Assembly (NCBI GenBank): GCA_016708845.1
Contig: JADJFB010000005.1
Coordinates: forward strand, 62,001-126,000
Direction: 5' to 3'
Source of the DNA: Bacteroidota bacterium
GTDB lineage: Bacteria; Bacteroidota; Bacteroidia; B-17B0; Aurantibacillaceae
Length of the DNA: 64,000 nt
Below, piece after piece: positions 22,774 to 32,188 of this stretch (positions are counted from its first letter, which is position 1; each line of letters begins with the position of its first letter). The notes under the pieces are model-generated. The model was not told the DNA's origin. It did not search any database and saw only the letters and a program-made list of their open reading frames with translations. A program made the translations under genes and the position numbers.

Positions 22774-23946
22774 ATGCTTATGAACAATTTCAATAAACTA
22801 AAAACACTTGCTGTTGCAATGTTAATTCCTGCTATAGGTTTCTGTCAGGAGCAAACAACTAAAGAAAGTTCATCTTATTTTTCGAATGTATTGTTTTTAA
22901 CTTTGTTAGCTACGATTATCATTTTAGCAATTGTTATTACTGCATTTAGTGGTGTATTTAAAAATATTGCTGATAGCGATTATTTAACAACTAAATATAG
23001 CAACAAAAATGATGATCATTCTTCTACTAGTAGAAATGTAACTTCTGTAATTTTATTATTGTTATCATTTTCAATGTTTTCGCAAGAAAAAGTGGCTGCT
23101 ATTGTAAAAGTTGACGATGGTAGAATTGGAGGCTTAGACCAATTTACATTCTATTTTATGGCAATTATCATATTGATAGAATTAGTTGTATTAGCATTAA
23201 TTATCTATCAATTTAATTATTTAGTAAAAACAGTAACAGTAGTAGAAACAAACACTAAAGCAACTAAAATTACTGAGTCTAAAATTATGATGAGTTTAAC
23301 TGATGCTGTTGCTATTGAAGAAGAAGACAGTATTATGTTAGATCATGATTATGACGGAATTAGAGAACTTGATAATAACTTACCGCCTTGGTGGAAATAC
23401 GGTTTTTACTTAACAATAATAGTCGCCATAGTATACTTAGTAAATTATCACGTTATTGGAACAGGTGATTTACAAAACGCGGAATACGATAAAGAAATGG
23501 CGCAAGCAAAACTAGAAGTTGATGAATTCATGAAAACATCCGCAAATAATGTAGATGAAAATACAGTGAAATTATTAACTGAAGCAACTGATATTGCAAC
23601 TGGTAAAGATTTATATATCGCAAATTGCGTGGCTTGTCACGGAAAAGGAGGAGAGGGATCTGTTGGGCCAAATTTAACAGATGATTATTGGCTTCACGGA
23701 GGAAGTATTCAAGACTTATTTAAAACTCTAAAATATGGTTGGGTTGAAAAGGGAATGAAGGCGTGGAAAGAAGATTTATCTCCAATGCAAATGGCGCAAA
23801 TTGCATCATTTATCAAAACCTTAAAAGGAACTAATCCTCCAAATCCAAAAGCACCGCAAGGTGATTTGTACTCAGAAGCTGGAGCTGCTCCAATAAATGA
23901 TTCAACGATGGTTACAAGTGATAGTTCAAATGTTCAAATCAAATAA
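22774..23946 (+). CDS. ccoP: Cbb3 oxidase cytochrome c subunit CcoP
   Basis: This 390-residue subunit begins with a signal-like segment and two hydrophobic spans. It then has the CcoP N-terminal motif NLPPWWKYGFYLTIIVAIVYLVNY and one cytochrome c domain with CVACH (285-289) and a Met in the GMKAW/SPMQM region. Proteobacterial CcoP has two haem sites; this one has a single CxxCH, as in other Bacteroidota. The extra N-terminal membrane segments make it longer than the classical form. It passes electrons from cytochrome c to CcoO. Confidence 0.93.
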   Translation: MLMNNFNKLKTLAVAMLIPAIGFCQEQTTKESSSYFSNVLFLTLLATIIILAIVITAFSGVFKNIADSDYLTTKYSNKNDDHSSTSRNVTSVILLLLSFSMFSQEKVAAIVKVDDGRIGGLDQFTFYFMAIIILIELVVLALIIYQFNYLVKTVTVVETNTKATKITESKIMMSLTDAVAIEEEDSIMLDHDYDGIRELDNNLPPWWKYGFYLTIIVAIVYLVNYHVIGTGDLQNAEYDKEMAQAKLEVDEFMKTSANNVDENTVKLLTEATDIATGKDLYIANCVACHGKGGEGSVGPNLTDDYWLHGGSIQDLFKTLKYGWVEKGMKAWKEDLSPMQMAQIASFIKTLKGTNPPNPKAPQGDLYSEAGAAPINDSTMVTSDSSNVQIK

Positions 23947-23957
23947 GATACTTTAAA

Positions 23958-23982
23958 AGCAACGGTTAGCGGAACTGTTGCT
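23958..23982 (+). terminator. Hairpin between ccoP and ccoG
   Basis: AGCAACGGTT (23958-23967) and AACTGTTGCT (23973-23982) form a 10-bp stem with one G-T pair and a 5-nt loop in the 104-bp gap. There is no T run, so it probably trims or stabilises mRNA rather than ending it. Confidence 0.45.
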
Positions 23983-24050
23983 GTTAAAAAATAGCAGCTA
24001 TTTCTAAAAGATTCATTTCTTTATCAACATGTTTAAGCACTATAAAAATA

Positions 24051-25478
24051 ATGGACACTCAAAACAATAAACATAACGATCAACATGATGAATCTTTTAG
24101 AGATAGTATTACCACCATTAATGCAGAAGGAGAAAGAGCATTTGTATATCCCACTAAACCGTTTGGAAAGTACTACGATTTAAGAACTTATTTCACGTGG
24201 TTCTATTTAATTGTATTTTTCACTGTTCCTTTTATAAAATATAACGGAGAGCCTTTATTTTTATTTAACGTTCCTGAGAAGAAATTTATTTTATTTGGTT
24301 CCATTTTTTGGGCACAAGATTTCTTCATCTTTGGCTTAGGAATGCTAATCTTTATTGTATTCATTGCTTTGTTTACAGTAGTTTTTGGAAGATTATTTTG
24401 CGGCTGGGCTTGTCCTCAAACTATTTTTATGGAAATGATTTTCCGTAAAATCGAATACTGGATTGATGGTGATGCTAACTATCAAAAAGCATTAAAAAAA
24501 GCGCCTTGGAATGCCGAAAAAATCAGAAAGCGAGTATTAAAATTCTTAGCATTTTATAGTATCTCTTTCGTTATTGCACTGACGTTATTAAGTTATTTGA
24601 TTAGTATAGATCATGTATTTAATATATTAAACAACATAGGAGAAAGATTAGGTGCATTTTTAGGAATTATGCTATTTACCACTGTCTTCTTTTTTGTTTA
24701 TTGGTGGTTTAGAGAACAAGTATGCTTAATAGTATGCCCTTACGGAAGAATGCAAGGGGTTTTATTAGATAAAAACTCAGTTGTAGTTGCTTACGATTAT
24801 GTAAGAGGAGAAGATAGACATCATTTTAAAAAGAATGAAGTAAGAACTGGTGGTGATTGCATCGATTGTAATTTATGCGTAAAGGTTTGTCCAACAGGTA
24901 TTGATATTAGAAATGGAACTCAATTAGAGTGTATTAGTTGCACAGCTTGCATAGATGCTTGCGATCACATGATGGAAGCCGTAGGATTTGAGAAAGGGTT
25001 GATTCGTTATGATTCTGAAAATGGAATTAAAGACAAAGTAAAGTTGACCTTTACCACCAGAATGAAAGCTTACTCAGCTGTACTATTAATTTTAATTGGA
25101 GTAGAAACTGTTTTGCTTACAACTCGTTCTGATTATGACGCCACCATTTTAAGAGCAAAAGGCATGTTGTATCAAGAACAACCTAATGATCAATTAAGTA
25201 ATTTATTTACAATTAAACTTGTAAATAAAACAAGAGAAAAATTGCCTGTAGAATTAAAAGTAGAAAATTTTAAAGATTACAAAATTCAATTAATTGGTAA
25301 AGATATCGAAGTAAAACCCGAAGCGGTTACCATGGGCGAATTCTTTGTATTCTTAAACAAAAAGGATATCGTAGAGAGAAAAATAAAATTAGAAATTGGT
25401 GTTTATTCTCATGGTAAAAAAATAAAAACAGTGAAAACAAATTTTTTAGGTCCCATTAAATTTAATAGCAACAACTAA
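24051..25478 (+). CDS. ccoG: Cbb3 oxidase accessory protein CcoG (FixG), ferredoxin type
   Basis: This 475-residue membrane protein has about five spans, the motif FCGWACPQTIFMEMIF, CLIVCPYGRMQG, and two ferredoxin 4Fe-4S clusters: C270, C273, C276, C280 and C294, C297, C300, C304. The C-terminal third is a periplasmic Ig-like domain. CcoG reduces copper for cbb3 oxidase assembly in characterised systems. It lies between ccoP and ccoH in the usual order. Confidence 0.95.
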   Translation: MDTQNNKHNDQHDESFRDSITTINAEGERAFVYPTKPFGKYYDLRTYFTWFYLIVFFTVPFIKYNGEPLFLFNVPEKKFILFGSIFWAQDFFIFGLGMLIFIVFIALFTVVFGRLFCGWACPQTIFMEMIFRKIEYWIDGDANYQKALKKAPWNAEKIRKRVLKFLAFYSISFVIALTLLSYLISIDHVFNILNNIGERLGAFLGIMLFTTVFFFVYWWFREQVCLIVCPYGRMQGVLLDKNSVVVAYDYVRGEDRHHFKKNEVRTGGDCIDCNLCVKVCPTGIDIRNGTQLECISCTACIDACDHMMEAVGFEKGLIRYDSENGIKDKVKLTFTTRMKAYSAVLLILIGVETVLLTTRSDYDATILRAKGMLYQEQPNDQLSNLFTIKLVNKTREKLPVELKVENFKDYKIQLIGKDIEVKPEAVTMGEFFVFLNKKDIVERKIKLEIGVYSHGKKIKTVKTNFLGPIKFNSNN

Positions 25479-25490
25479 CATAAAATAAAT

Positions 25491-25925
25491 ATGAATTTTG
25501 GAGGAAGAATAGTCGTTTTATACTTAAGCTTTGTAGCACTTATTGTTACGCTTGTAGTAATGAGTTACGGACAAAAGGTTGAGTTAGTGAGTGATGATTA
25601 CTATGCTCAAGAAATAAAATTTCAAGATAAAATTGATGCGATTAATAACGAAAAAGCATTGGGTGGTTCAATAAACCATACCATAAATGAAAATGAAGTC
25701 ATACTGAATGTGGATTCTAGTTTATTGAGTAATGATTTTGAAGGAACCATTCATTTTTTTCGTCCATCTGATTCAAGCAAAGACATTCAATTAAAAATGA
25801 ACTTCATAAACAATACTCAATCTATCAACTCAAAACAATTAATCCACGGCGCATATAAATTACAATTATCGTGGACAAGTAATCAAAAAAAATATTTTAA
25901 AGAAGAAGTAATCTTTATTAATTAA
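25491..25925 (+). CDS. ccoH: Cbb3 oxidase accessory protein CcoH (FixH)
   Basis: This 144-residue protein has an N-terminal membrane anchor (RIVVLYLSFVALIVTLVVMSYGQKV), the FixH segment SDDYYAQEIKFQDKIDAINN, and a C-terminal periplasmic beta-domain. The family contributes to cbb3 oxidase assembly. It follows ccoG by 12 bp. Position and the DDYYAQEI motif make the call firm. Confidence 0.92.
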   Translation: MNFGGRIVVLYLSFVALIVTLVVMSYGQKVELVSDDYYAQEIKFQDKIDAINNEKALGGSINHTINENEVILNVDSSLLSNDFEGTIHFFRPSDSSKDIQLKMNFINNTQSINSKQLIHGAYKLQLSWTSNQKKYFKEEVIFIN

Positions 25926-26016
25926 TAATGAAATATCCAGGTTTTTTCTATCGAATAAACGCAGATAAATAAACTGGAAAAACCATATGGCAATTAAAAA
26001 ACAATAATAAAGACAT

Positions 26017-26775
26017 ATGACATTAATAATCGCTGCCATATCATTAGGTCTCCTCGGGAGTTTCCATTGTATTGGCATGTGTGGTCCAATTGCATTAGCT
26101 CTTCCTGTTCATCAACATTCACCTTTAAAAAAATACTTTGGAATTTTTTTATACAATTTAGGTAGAGTTGCTACCTACACTTTCTTAGGTGTTATATTTG
26201 GTTTATTAGGTCAGTCATTTTTCTTAGGAGGCTTTCAGCAAATACTTTCTATTGTCATCGGATCATTACTTTTGCTATCTGTAATCTTTACAAATTCAAA
26301 ATCATTACATAGTACAAAAAGTTTAGGCTTCCTTTATTCATTTATCAACTCGGTAAAAAATCAATTAGGTAATTTATTTAATAAAAAAGGCTTACACTTT
26401 TTATTCTTTATTGGTTTATTAAACGGCTTATTACCATGCGGCTTGGTGTACTTAGGAATTGCCGGAGCCATTGCGACAGGGCACTATATAAAAGGTGCTG
26501 AGTTTATGTTTTACTTTGGTATTGGCACAGTTCCTATTATGTATGCTGTTGCTTTTTTAGGGCAATTTATTACATTAAAGTATCGCAATCATATTCGTCA
26601 TGCTATGCCTTATGTAGTAACTATTATGGCAGTAATGTTGATTGTTAGAGGATTGAATTTAGGAATCCCTTACTTAAGTCCTCAGTTTGAAAAAGAAACT
26701 CATGAAGTAAATTGCTGCGAAAAACCATCTAACGGGAAAGAAATCATTAAATGTTCGCCAAAAAAGAATCATTAA
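26017..26775 (+). CDS. TauE/SafE-like membrane protein of the cbb3 cluster, probable copper role
   Basis: This 252-residue protein has about six membrane spans. It starts with the distinctive GLLGSFHCIGMCGPIALAL and has a repeat-like GLLNGLLPCGLVYLGIAGA. This form is annotated as sulfite exporter or UreH-like, but the Cys/Met/His motifs and the constant position after ccoGH suggest copper handling for cbb3 assembly. The tail has a CC pair and a further Cys. It differs clearly from the TauE/SafE exporter at 7982-8779. Function is inferred from context. Confidence 0.85.
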   Translation: MTLIIAAISLGLLGSFHCIGMCGPIALALPVHQHSPLKKYFGIFLYNLGRVATYTFLGVIFGLLGQSFFLGGFQQILSIVIGSLLLLSVIFTNSKSLHSTKSLGFLYSFINSVKNQLGNLFNKKGLHFLFFIGLLNGLLPCGLVYLGIAGAIATGHYIKGAEFMFYFGIGTVPIMYAVAFLGQFITLKYRNHIRHAMPYVVTIMAVMLIVRGLNLGIPYLSPQFEKETHEVNCCEKPSNGKEIIKCSPKKNH

Positions 26776-26834
26776 GATTAAATTAAAAAAAACAAGAATA
26801 AATAAAATAAATCATTTTCTTCAAAACAAATATT

Positions 26835-27581
26835 ATGACATTAGCAGAATTAGCCATACACATTCCAGCTTCTATTGAACTTTTTGAAAAATATAATTTC
26901 AATTATTATCAAAATGGTTCTCAAAAATTTAAGGATGCCTGTGAAGCAAAGGGACTTATCTTTTCTGAAATAGATGCTGAATTAAATCAACTTCAAAAAC
27001 TATCTAAAACCAACACAATGTTAACCTTGGAAGACATGAGTGTAGATCGTTTAATTGATTTCATCAATGGTCAACACCATTCAAATGAAGCAGATGTTTT
27101 AGACTTTATTGAAGAGAGTATAAAAAAACTCATTGCAAATCCTAACTGCGAAAAACCTTTAGTATCCATACTTCAAAAAATGGACGAGAAATTTACTGAC
27201 CTTAAAGATAAATTAATCAAGCATTGCGAAAAAGAAGATAAAATACTATTTCCTTATATGCGCAAACTTTATGAATTAAGACGAGATAAGGTATTTACAA
27301 ATACGTCTCAAAACAATTCTTTTGTCAAAAAGCCTATTCAATTATTAGAAGCAGAGCATGTTCAAGCCTCTATTTTGTTATTAGATATAAAAGAGATTAC
27401 ACAAAACTTTTCGAATCAGGCAAATGCTCCTAAAGAATATCAAAAATTAATGGAGCATTTAAAAGAATTTGAAATAGAGTTTCATGTACATTTACATATT
27501 GAAAACAATATTTTGTTCCCTAAAGTGATTGCATTAGAAGAACAATTAAATAATAGTAGTAATAATAACAAACAAGCATGA
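26835..27581 (+). CDS. Hemerythrin-type iron-sulfur repair protein (RIC/ScdA/YtfE family)
   Basis: This 248-residue protein has a short ScdA-like N-terminal domain (1-45) and a hemerythrin-like di-iron domain. Likely iron ligands are H76-H77 in NGQHHSNE, KHCEKEDKILFP, LEAEHVQAS and EFHVHLHIENNILFP. RIC proteins repair iron-sulfur clusters after nitrosative or oxidative damage. The N-terminal domain normally contains a YCC pair; here the place reads FNYYQNGSQ, so the Cys pair is missing. The stop overlaps the hemN start (ATGA), so the two are coupled. The position after the cbb3 cluster supports a nitrosative-stress role. Confidence 0.88.
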   Translation: MTLAELAIHIPASIELFEKYNFNYYQNGSQKFKDACEAKGLIFSEIDAELNQLQKLSKTNTMLTLEDMSVDRLIDFINGQHHSNEADVLDFIEESIKKLIANPNCEKPLVSILQKMDEKFTDLKDKLIKHCEKEDKILFPYMRKLYELRRDKVFTNTSQNNSFVKKPIQLLEAEHVQASILLLDIKEITQNFSNQANAPKEYQKLMEHLKEFEIEFHVHLHIENNILFPKVIALEEQLNNSSNNNKQA

Positions 27582-28930
27582 AATCTTTAATAGATAAATA
27601 CAATATAGCCGCTCCCAGATATACTAGCTATCCAACGGTTCCTTATTGGGATAACAATTTAAATGAAGAAAAGTGGATTAACCATATTCAAAAAGCGTTT
27701 ATAAAATATAACGCAGATGGAATCAGTTTATACATTCATTTGCCATACTGTGAAAGTTTGTGCACCTACTGTGCTTGCAATACAAGAATTACTGTAAATC
27801 ATAAAGTAGAATTGCCATATATTGAATCCGTTTTAAAAGAATGGCAATTATACTTAAATCAATTTCAAGGAAAACCTTTGATTAAAGAAATACACTTAGG
27901 AGGTGGCACCCCTACCTTTTTCTCTCCCGAAAACTTAACCTATTTACTAAGCACCATTTTAAATAGCGTTGAAATTTCAAAAGAGTATGATTTTAGTTTT
28001 GAAGGACATCCGGGCAATACCACTAAAGAACATTTACAAGCCTTATATGATTTAGGATTTAAACGTGTGAGTTTTGGCATTCAAGATTTTGATGAGAAAG
28101 TGCAAGACACCATCAACCGTTATCAAACATTTGAAGAAGTAAAACAAGTATTGGATGATGCTCGTAAAATTGGTTATACGTCTATTAATTTTGATTTAGT
28201 TTATGGCTTGCCTTATCAAACGGTTGAATCTATAAACGATACCATTACAAAAATCATTTCTTTAAAACCCGAACGCATCGCATTTTATAGTTATGCGCAT
28301 GTGCCTTGGTTAAAACCGGGACAACGAAAATATTCTGAAAAAGATTTACCTGCTGATTCTTATAAACGAAGCTTGTATGAAACTGGTAAAGAGTTATTTT
28401 TATCCGCTAATTATGATGATATCGGAATGGACCATTTTGCATTACCGGACGATGCGTTATTTGACGCTTCTAAAAAAGGAACACTACACCGTAATTTTAT
28501 GGGCTACACCACCAACACCACAAAATTATTAGTGGCTTTGGGTTGTTCTTCTATCAGCGATAGTTGGGATGCTTTTGCACAGAACATTAAAACGGTTGAA
28601 GAATATCAAAAGGTAGTAAACGAAGGGCATTTCCCAATTTTTAAAGGACATGTTTTAACCGAAGAGGATTTGATTATTCGTCAACACATTTTAAATATGA
28701 TGTGCAAAAATGAAACGAGTTGGTTTGATGATGCACAAAAATTTAGCAGCTTGCCAGAAGCATTAGAGCAGTTAAAAGATCTAGAAAAAGATGGCTTAGC
28801 AACTGTAATTAACGAAAAATTGATTGTTACTGAAACAGGCAAAGCATTTTTAAGAAACATCTGTTTGTGTTTTGATACACGCTATTGGGCAAAAAAACCA
28901 GAAGCCGCTATATTTAGTTCTTCGGTTTAA
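27578..28930 (+). CDS. hemN: Oxygen-independent coproporphyrinogen III dehydrogenase (HemN)
   Basis: This 450-residue radical SAM enzyme decarboxylates coproporphyrinogen III to protoporphyrinogen IX without O2 in haem synthesis. The cluster motif is C58-ESL-C62-TY-C65 followed by C67, the extra Cys typical of HemN. GGGTPTF, EGHPGNT and the C-terminal HemN domain (LRNICLCFDTRYW) are visible. It makes haem for cbb3 oxidase and haemoglobin under low oxygen. It overlaps the hemerythrin gene by 4 bp. Confidence 0.95.
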   Translation: MKSLIDKYNIAAPRYTSYPTVPYWDNNLNEEKWINHIQKAFIKYNADGISLYIHLPYCESLCTYCACNTRITVNHKVELPYIESVLKEWQLYLNQFQGKPLIKEIHLGGGTPTFFSPENLTYLLSTILNSVEISKEYDFSFEGHPGNTTKEHLQALYDLGFKRVSFGIQDFDEKVQDTINRYQTFEEVKQVLDDARKIGYTSINFDLVYGLPYQTVESINDTITKIISLKPERIAFYSYAHVPWLKPGQRKYSEKDLPADSYKRSLYETGKELFLSANYDDIGMDHFALPDDALFDASKKGTLHRNFMGYTTNTTKLLVALGCSSISDSWDAFAQNIKTVEEYQKVVNEGHFPIFKGHVLTEEDLIIRQHILNMMCKNETSWFDDAQKFSSLPEALEQLKDLEKDGLATVINEKLIVTETGKAFLRNICLCFDTRYWAKKPEAAIFSSSV

Positions 28931-29072
28931 CAGCTAAGCTACTTCGTGCATTAGCATTTTTAAAAGTATTTTATTATTTATGTTTTACGGTAATTCTTTA
29001 CCTATAAACAAAATACTATTTACCTGGAACAATAAAACTCCGTATTTGCGTTATGTTTTAGTGCTGCAATAT

Positions 29073-29102
29073 TTCCTCCTTTGAAGGGGGTGTCCGCAGG
29101 AC
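29073..29102. repeat. GC-rich intergenic repeat-like element with small hairpins
   Basis: In a 180-bp gap with no gene (28931-29110), a G/C-rich patch stands out from the AT-rich DNA: a CCTCC-TTTGAA-GGGGG inverted pair and GTCC-GCA-GGAC (29092-29102). It resembles widespread Bacteroidota intergenic repeats, from memory only. It may also end transcription of hemN or of the convergent T9SS gene. Confidence 0.4.
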
Positions 29103-29110
29103 GGGGGATG

Positions 29111-30283
29111 TTATTGCTTAATTATTTTTTTCGTTACGCTTAAACCGTTAGAATAAACAACTTTCGCAAAATAAATACCTTCTGAAAAATTTTGTAATTG
29201 TAATTGATGCGATTTTGAATTGACGGTTTCGGTTAACAATACTTGTCCAGTGATACTCAATAGCTCTACTTTCTCAAAATCAAAACGACTTGTAATAGTA
29301 ACTAGATCATTTGAGGGATTTGGCAAAAATCGTAAATCGGCATTCGTCATTCCAAATTCATTTATACCAACTGGGCTCACACTAACCGTTATTTCATCGG
29401 TAGTTAAACTTTTACATTGCGTTTTTGTAACTGTATATGTAGTAGTTACGTTAGGGCTTGCATTGGGGTTAGGGCAATTAGTGCAGCTTAAACCCGCTGC
29501 GGGTTGCCAACTAAACAAAGTGGCTTCACTATTATTTGCGCCCACAATTACACTATCTCCTTGATATATTAAAGTATCATTACGCGCCTTTACAACTTCT
29601 ACTTCCTCCACACTCACATCATCTAAATAATAATCTGCCAAATTTCTAACACCGCCTGGGTAGCTGATACTATATGTATGTGCTGCATTAGGAAAAAAAT
29701 TACCAATGGTTAAATAGGCTTCTGTTCCTGTAGCTGTAAAGATGCCGCTTACTTCCTGCCAATTTAAAGTATCATCATACAATACACCTGGCGTACTTAA
29801 TACTTGTGGAGTATAACCAGTATATAAATTTTGACTACCAACTGTGCAATCGAAAGGCGTTGCCGTAAATAATGCTCCCAATTTATCAGCACTGTATTTA
29901 CAATCGTTCCATAAACTCACATAGTAAGTTACACAATATACTTTTCCAGCTTTCAATGTATCGATTAAAGGTACATGCGGATATCTTGAAATAGTAGCAA
30001 TTGTTGGCCATATAAAGGCAAATTCAGCATATGCATTACCTGAATGAGGTAATTGATAACTGGGATAACCAGGAGAAAAAGATTGAGTGGGAATACTAAG
30101 AGGCCCTGCAATACAAGTGTTAAAACAGCCACAGGGATTTACTCCACACCAAGGCGAAGCAGTTTCAATAACTGTTGTAGTACAATCAAAATGTATTTCA
30201 AAACTAGGATTTGGAACAAGATTTTGTGCATACATAAAATGCGTGAGGACAGATAATATAAAACTGAAAAGTAATTTCATCAT
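29111..30283 (-). CDS. Secreted T9SS cargo protein, unknown function
   Basis: This protein has about 390 residues. A signal peptide follows the ATG at 30283 (MMKLLFSFILSVLTHFMYAQ). An N-terminal beta-rich region begins NLVPNPSFEIHFDC, a carbohydrate-binding/PEP-CTERM-like opening seen in many Bacteroidota surface proteins. A short PKD-like segment (TLFSWQPAAGLSCTNCPNPNA) precedes a T9SS type A sorting domain (LRFLPNPSNDLVTI ... GIYFAKVVYS). No catalytic motif is seen. It is probably displayed on or released from the cell surface. Confidence 0.82.
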   Translation of the reverse strand: MMKLLFSFILSVLTHFMYAQNLVPNPSFEIHFDCTTTVIETASPWCGVNPCGCFNTCIAGPLSIPTQSFSPGYPSYQLPHSGNAYAEFAFIWPTIATISRYPHVPLIDTLKAGKVYCVTYYVSLWNDCKYSADKLGALFTATPFDCTVGSQNLYTGYTPQVLSTPGVLYDDTLNWQEVSGIFTATGTEAYLTIGNFFPNAAHTYSISYPGGVRNLADYYLDDVSVEEVEVVKARNDTLIYQGDSVIVGANNSEATLFSWQPAAGLSCTNCPNPNASPNVTTTYTVTKTQCKSLTTDEITVSVSPVGINEFGMTNADLRFLPNPSNDLVTITSRFDFEKVELLSITGQVLLTETVNSKSHQLQLQNFSEGIYFAKVVYSNGLSVTKKIIKQ

Positions 30284-30384
30284 ATTAAAGATATAGAAAA
30301 ATGTGCTCAAGATTGATTGCGGGAAGACTTTTTTAATTAAACTATTTTAGTAAATTTATCCTTATTAAATTGTAAACACATTAT

Positions 30385-31611
30385 ATGAACTATTTATACA
30401 AATTTCTATTATTGGTTTTTCTTTCAGCTCCAGCACTGCATTTTGCACAAGGCTTTCAGGTAAACTTACAAGGGCAAAAACAGCAAGGTATGGGCGGTGC
30501 AGGCACTGCTTATATGCAGGATGCCAGCAGTTTATTCTTTAATCCAGGTGGTGCAAGTTTTGTTCATGGCAATTCTATTATTGCAGGCGTCACTCCAACC
30601 TTTGCACGCGGAGCTTTTATGGATGCCAATACAAAAGAGGTGTCTCGTACCAACTCTCCAGTAAGTACGCCTTTTGCTGCCTATGGTTTATTTGAAATTA
30701 AAGATAGTTCTAAGTTAAAATTAGGATTAGCAATTTATACACCCTTTGGAAGTACCGTGCAATGGGAAAACGGCTGGACAGGACGTTTTGCATTAACGCG
30801 TTTAGAATTAAGAGCCATTTTTATTCAACCAACGGTGAGTTACCGCATTACCGATAAATTAGGTATTGGTGCAGGTTTTGTTTACGCTACTGGAAAAGTA
30901 AATCTACAAAAAGACATTCCCATTATAAATGCAGATGGAGACTATGCACATGCTGAATTAAATGGTAAAGCGCAAGGTTTTGGTTTTAATGCAGGTGTTT
31001 ATTTTAATCCGATAGAAAAGTTAAGCATTGGCTTAACCTATCGTTCAAAGGTTGAAATGGCGGTAAATGATGGAGATGCAACCTTCACAGTTCCCGAATC
31101 AGTTGCCGCTAATTTCCCTAACGGAAAATTTAAATCAAAATTGCCATTACCAAGTGTAACGACTTTAGGTTTTGGATATAAAGCATCTGATAAATTAAAC
31201 TTTGCTTTGGATATTAATTATGTTGGTTGGAAAGCGTATGATACATTATCATTCGATTATGAAAACAACACTACTTCCTTAATCGATACTAAATCAGCAA
31301 GAATGTATAAAAACACCTTTGCTTTTAGAGCAGGCGCACAATATAAAATTGATTCGCATTTTGCAGCTCGCCTTGGTTTAGCTTATGGAATTACTCCTGT
31401 ACAAAATGGTTATGTAACTCCCGAAACACCTGATGCGAATCGTATAAATTATACAGCAGGCATTGGTTACGAGACCAAACATTTAAAATTAGATGCGTCA
31501 TTTTTATTTACGCATTTAAAACGAACTGATACCAATACAGAAACTAATTTAAGCGGTACGTTTAAAACTAACGTGATCGCCCCTGGCATCTCTATAGGAT
31601 ATAAATTTTAA
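30385..31611 (+). CDS. Outer membrane porin of the FadL/OmpP1/TodX family
   Basis: This 408-residue protein has a signal peptide and the FadL-type N-terminus FQVNLQGQKQQGMGGAGTAYMQDASSLFFNPGG, followed by amphipathic beta-strands and a C-terminal barrel end (GISIGYKF). The family takes up long-chain fatty acids or other hydrophobic compounds across the outer membrane. It is followed after 10 bp by an SGNH-type lipoprotein gene, so the two may form a lipid uptake and hydrolysis pair. Confidence 0.92.
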   Translation: MNYLYKFLLLVFLSAPALHFAQGFQVNLQGQKQQGMGGAGTAYMQDASSLFFNPGGASFVHGNSIIAGVTPTFARGAFMDANTKEVSRTNSPVSTPFAAYGLFEIKDSSKLKLGLAIYTPFGSTVQWENGWTGRFALTRLELRAIFIQPTVSYRITDKLGIGAGFVYATGKVNLQKDIPIINADGDYAHAELNGKAQGFGFNAGVYFNPIEKLSIGLTYRSKVEMAVNDGDATFTVPESVAANFPNGKFKSKLPLPSVTTLGFGYKASDKLNFALDINYVGWKAYDTLSFDYENNTTSLIDTKSARMYKNTFAFRAGAQYKIDSHFAARLGLAYGITPVQNGYVTPETPDANRINYTAGIGYETKHLKLDASFLFTHLKRTDTNTETNLSGTFKTNVIAPGISIGYKF

Positions 31612-31621
31612 TTCAACGACA

Positions 31622-32188
31622 ATGAATACAACATTATATAAAATAATAACATTAGCAATTACCACAACTGTAGTTGTAAGCTGCAAACCTAAGTTTGATG
31701 TTCCCGATCCTGATAAAGGAAACATTGATGTATCTAACTACGTTGCACTAGGAAGCTCCATGACGGCTGGATATAGTAACGGAGCATTGTATTATGATGC
31801 ACAACAAAATTCGTATGCAAATATTTTAGCAGAGCAATTTAAATTAATTGGCGGTGGTGAGTTTAAAATCCCAAACGTTTCTCAAAGTTCAATAGGTATG
31901 GGTAATGCTAATAATGCGCCATCCATTTTAGGAAACAGAACTGATTGCAAAGGCGTGGTGTCTTTAGGACCTGTAAAAATTGCTACACAAGGCGATGCTT
32001 CTGTTTTTACAAACATATATTCCAGTCAAGGCTCATTTAATAACATGGCGGTGCCTGATGTAAAAGTAATTGATATGGCTGTTACAAGTTATACTAATCC
32101 ATTTTATCAACGTATGTCGTCAAGCCCATCTTCTTCTATTTTATCAGATGCAGTTGCCAAGAACCCCCACTTTTTTCGGTTAACTTAG
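31622..32188 (+). CDS. SGNH/GDSL lipoprotein, N-terminal part of a frameshifted gene
   Basis: This piece has a lipoprotein signal (TTTVVVSC, Cys21) and an SGNH-like block I, VALGSSMTAGY (42-51), with Ser46 in the nucleophile place. The frame ends at 32188, soon after the T run at 32171-32176. Adding one T would continue it into the next piece with the family segment NPHFFSVNLG. The gene lies 10 bp after the FadL-type porin gene. Confidence 0.85.
   Translation: MNTTLYKIITLAITTTVVVSCKPKFDVPDPDKGNIDVSNYVALGSSMTAGYSNGALYYDAQQNSYANILAEQFKLIGGGEFKIPNVSQSSIGMGNANNAPSILGNRTDCKGVVSLGPVKIATQGDASVFTNIYSSQGSFNNMAVPDVKVIDMAVTSYTNPFYQRMSSSPSSSILSDAVAKNPHFFRLT

Noticed and set aside
25937..25984. Inverted arms CCAGGTTTTTT / CTGGAAAAACC between ccoH and the exporter-like gene
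   Set aside because: The arms pair poorly and there is no T tract in the right place, so I did not call a terminator.
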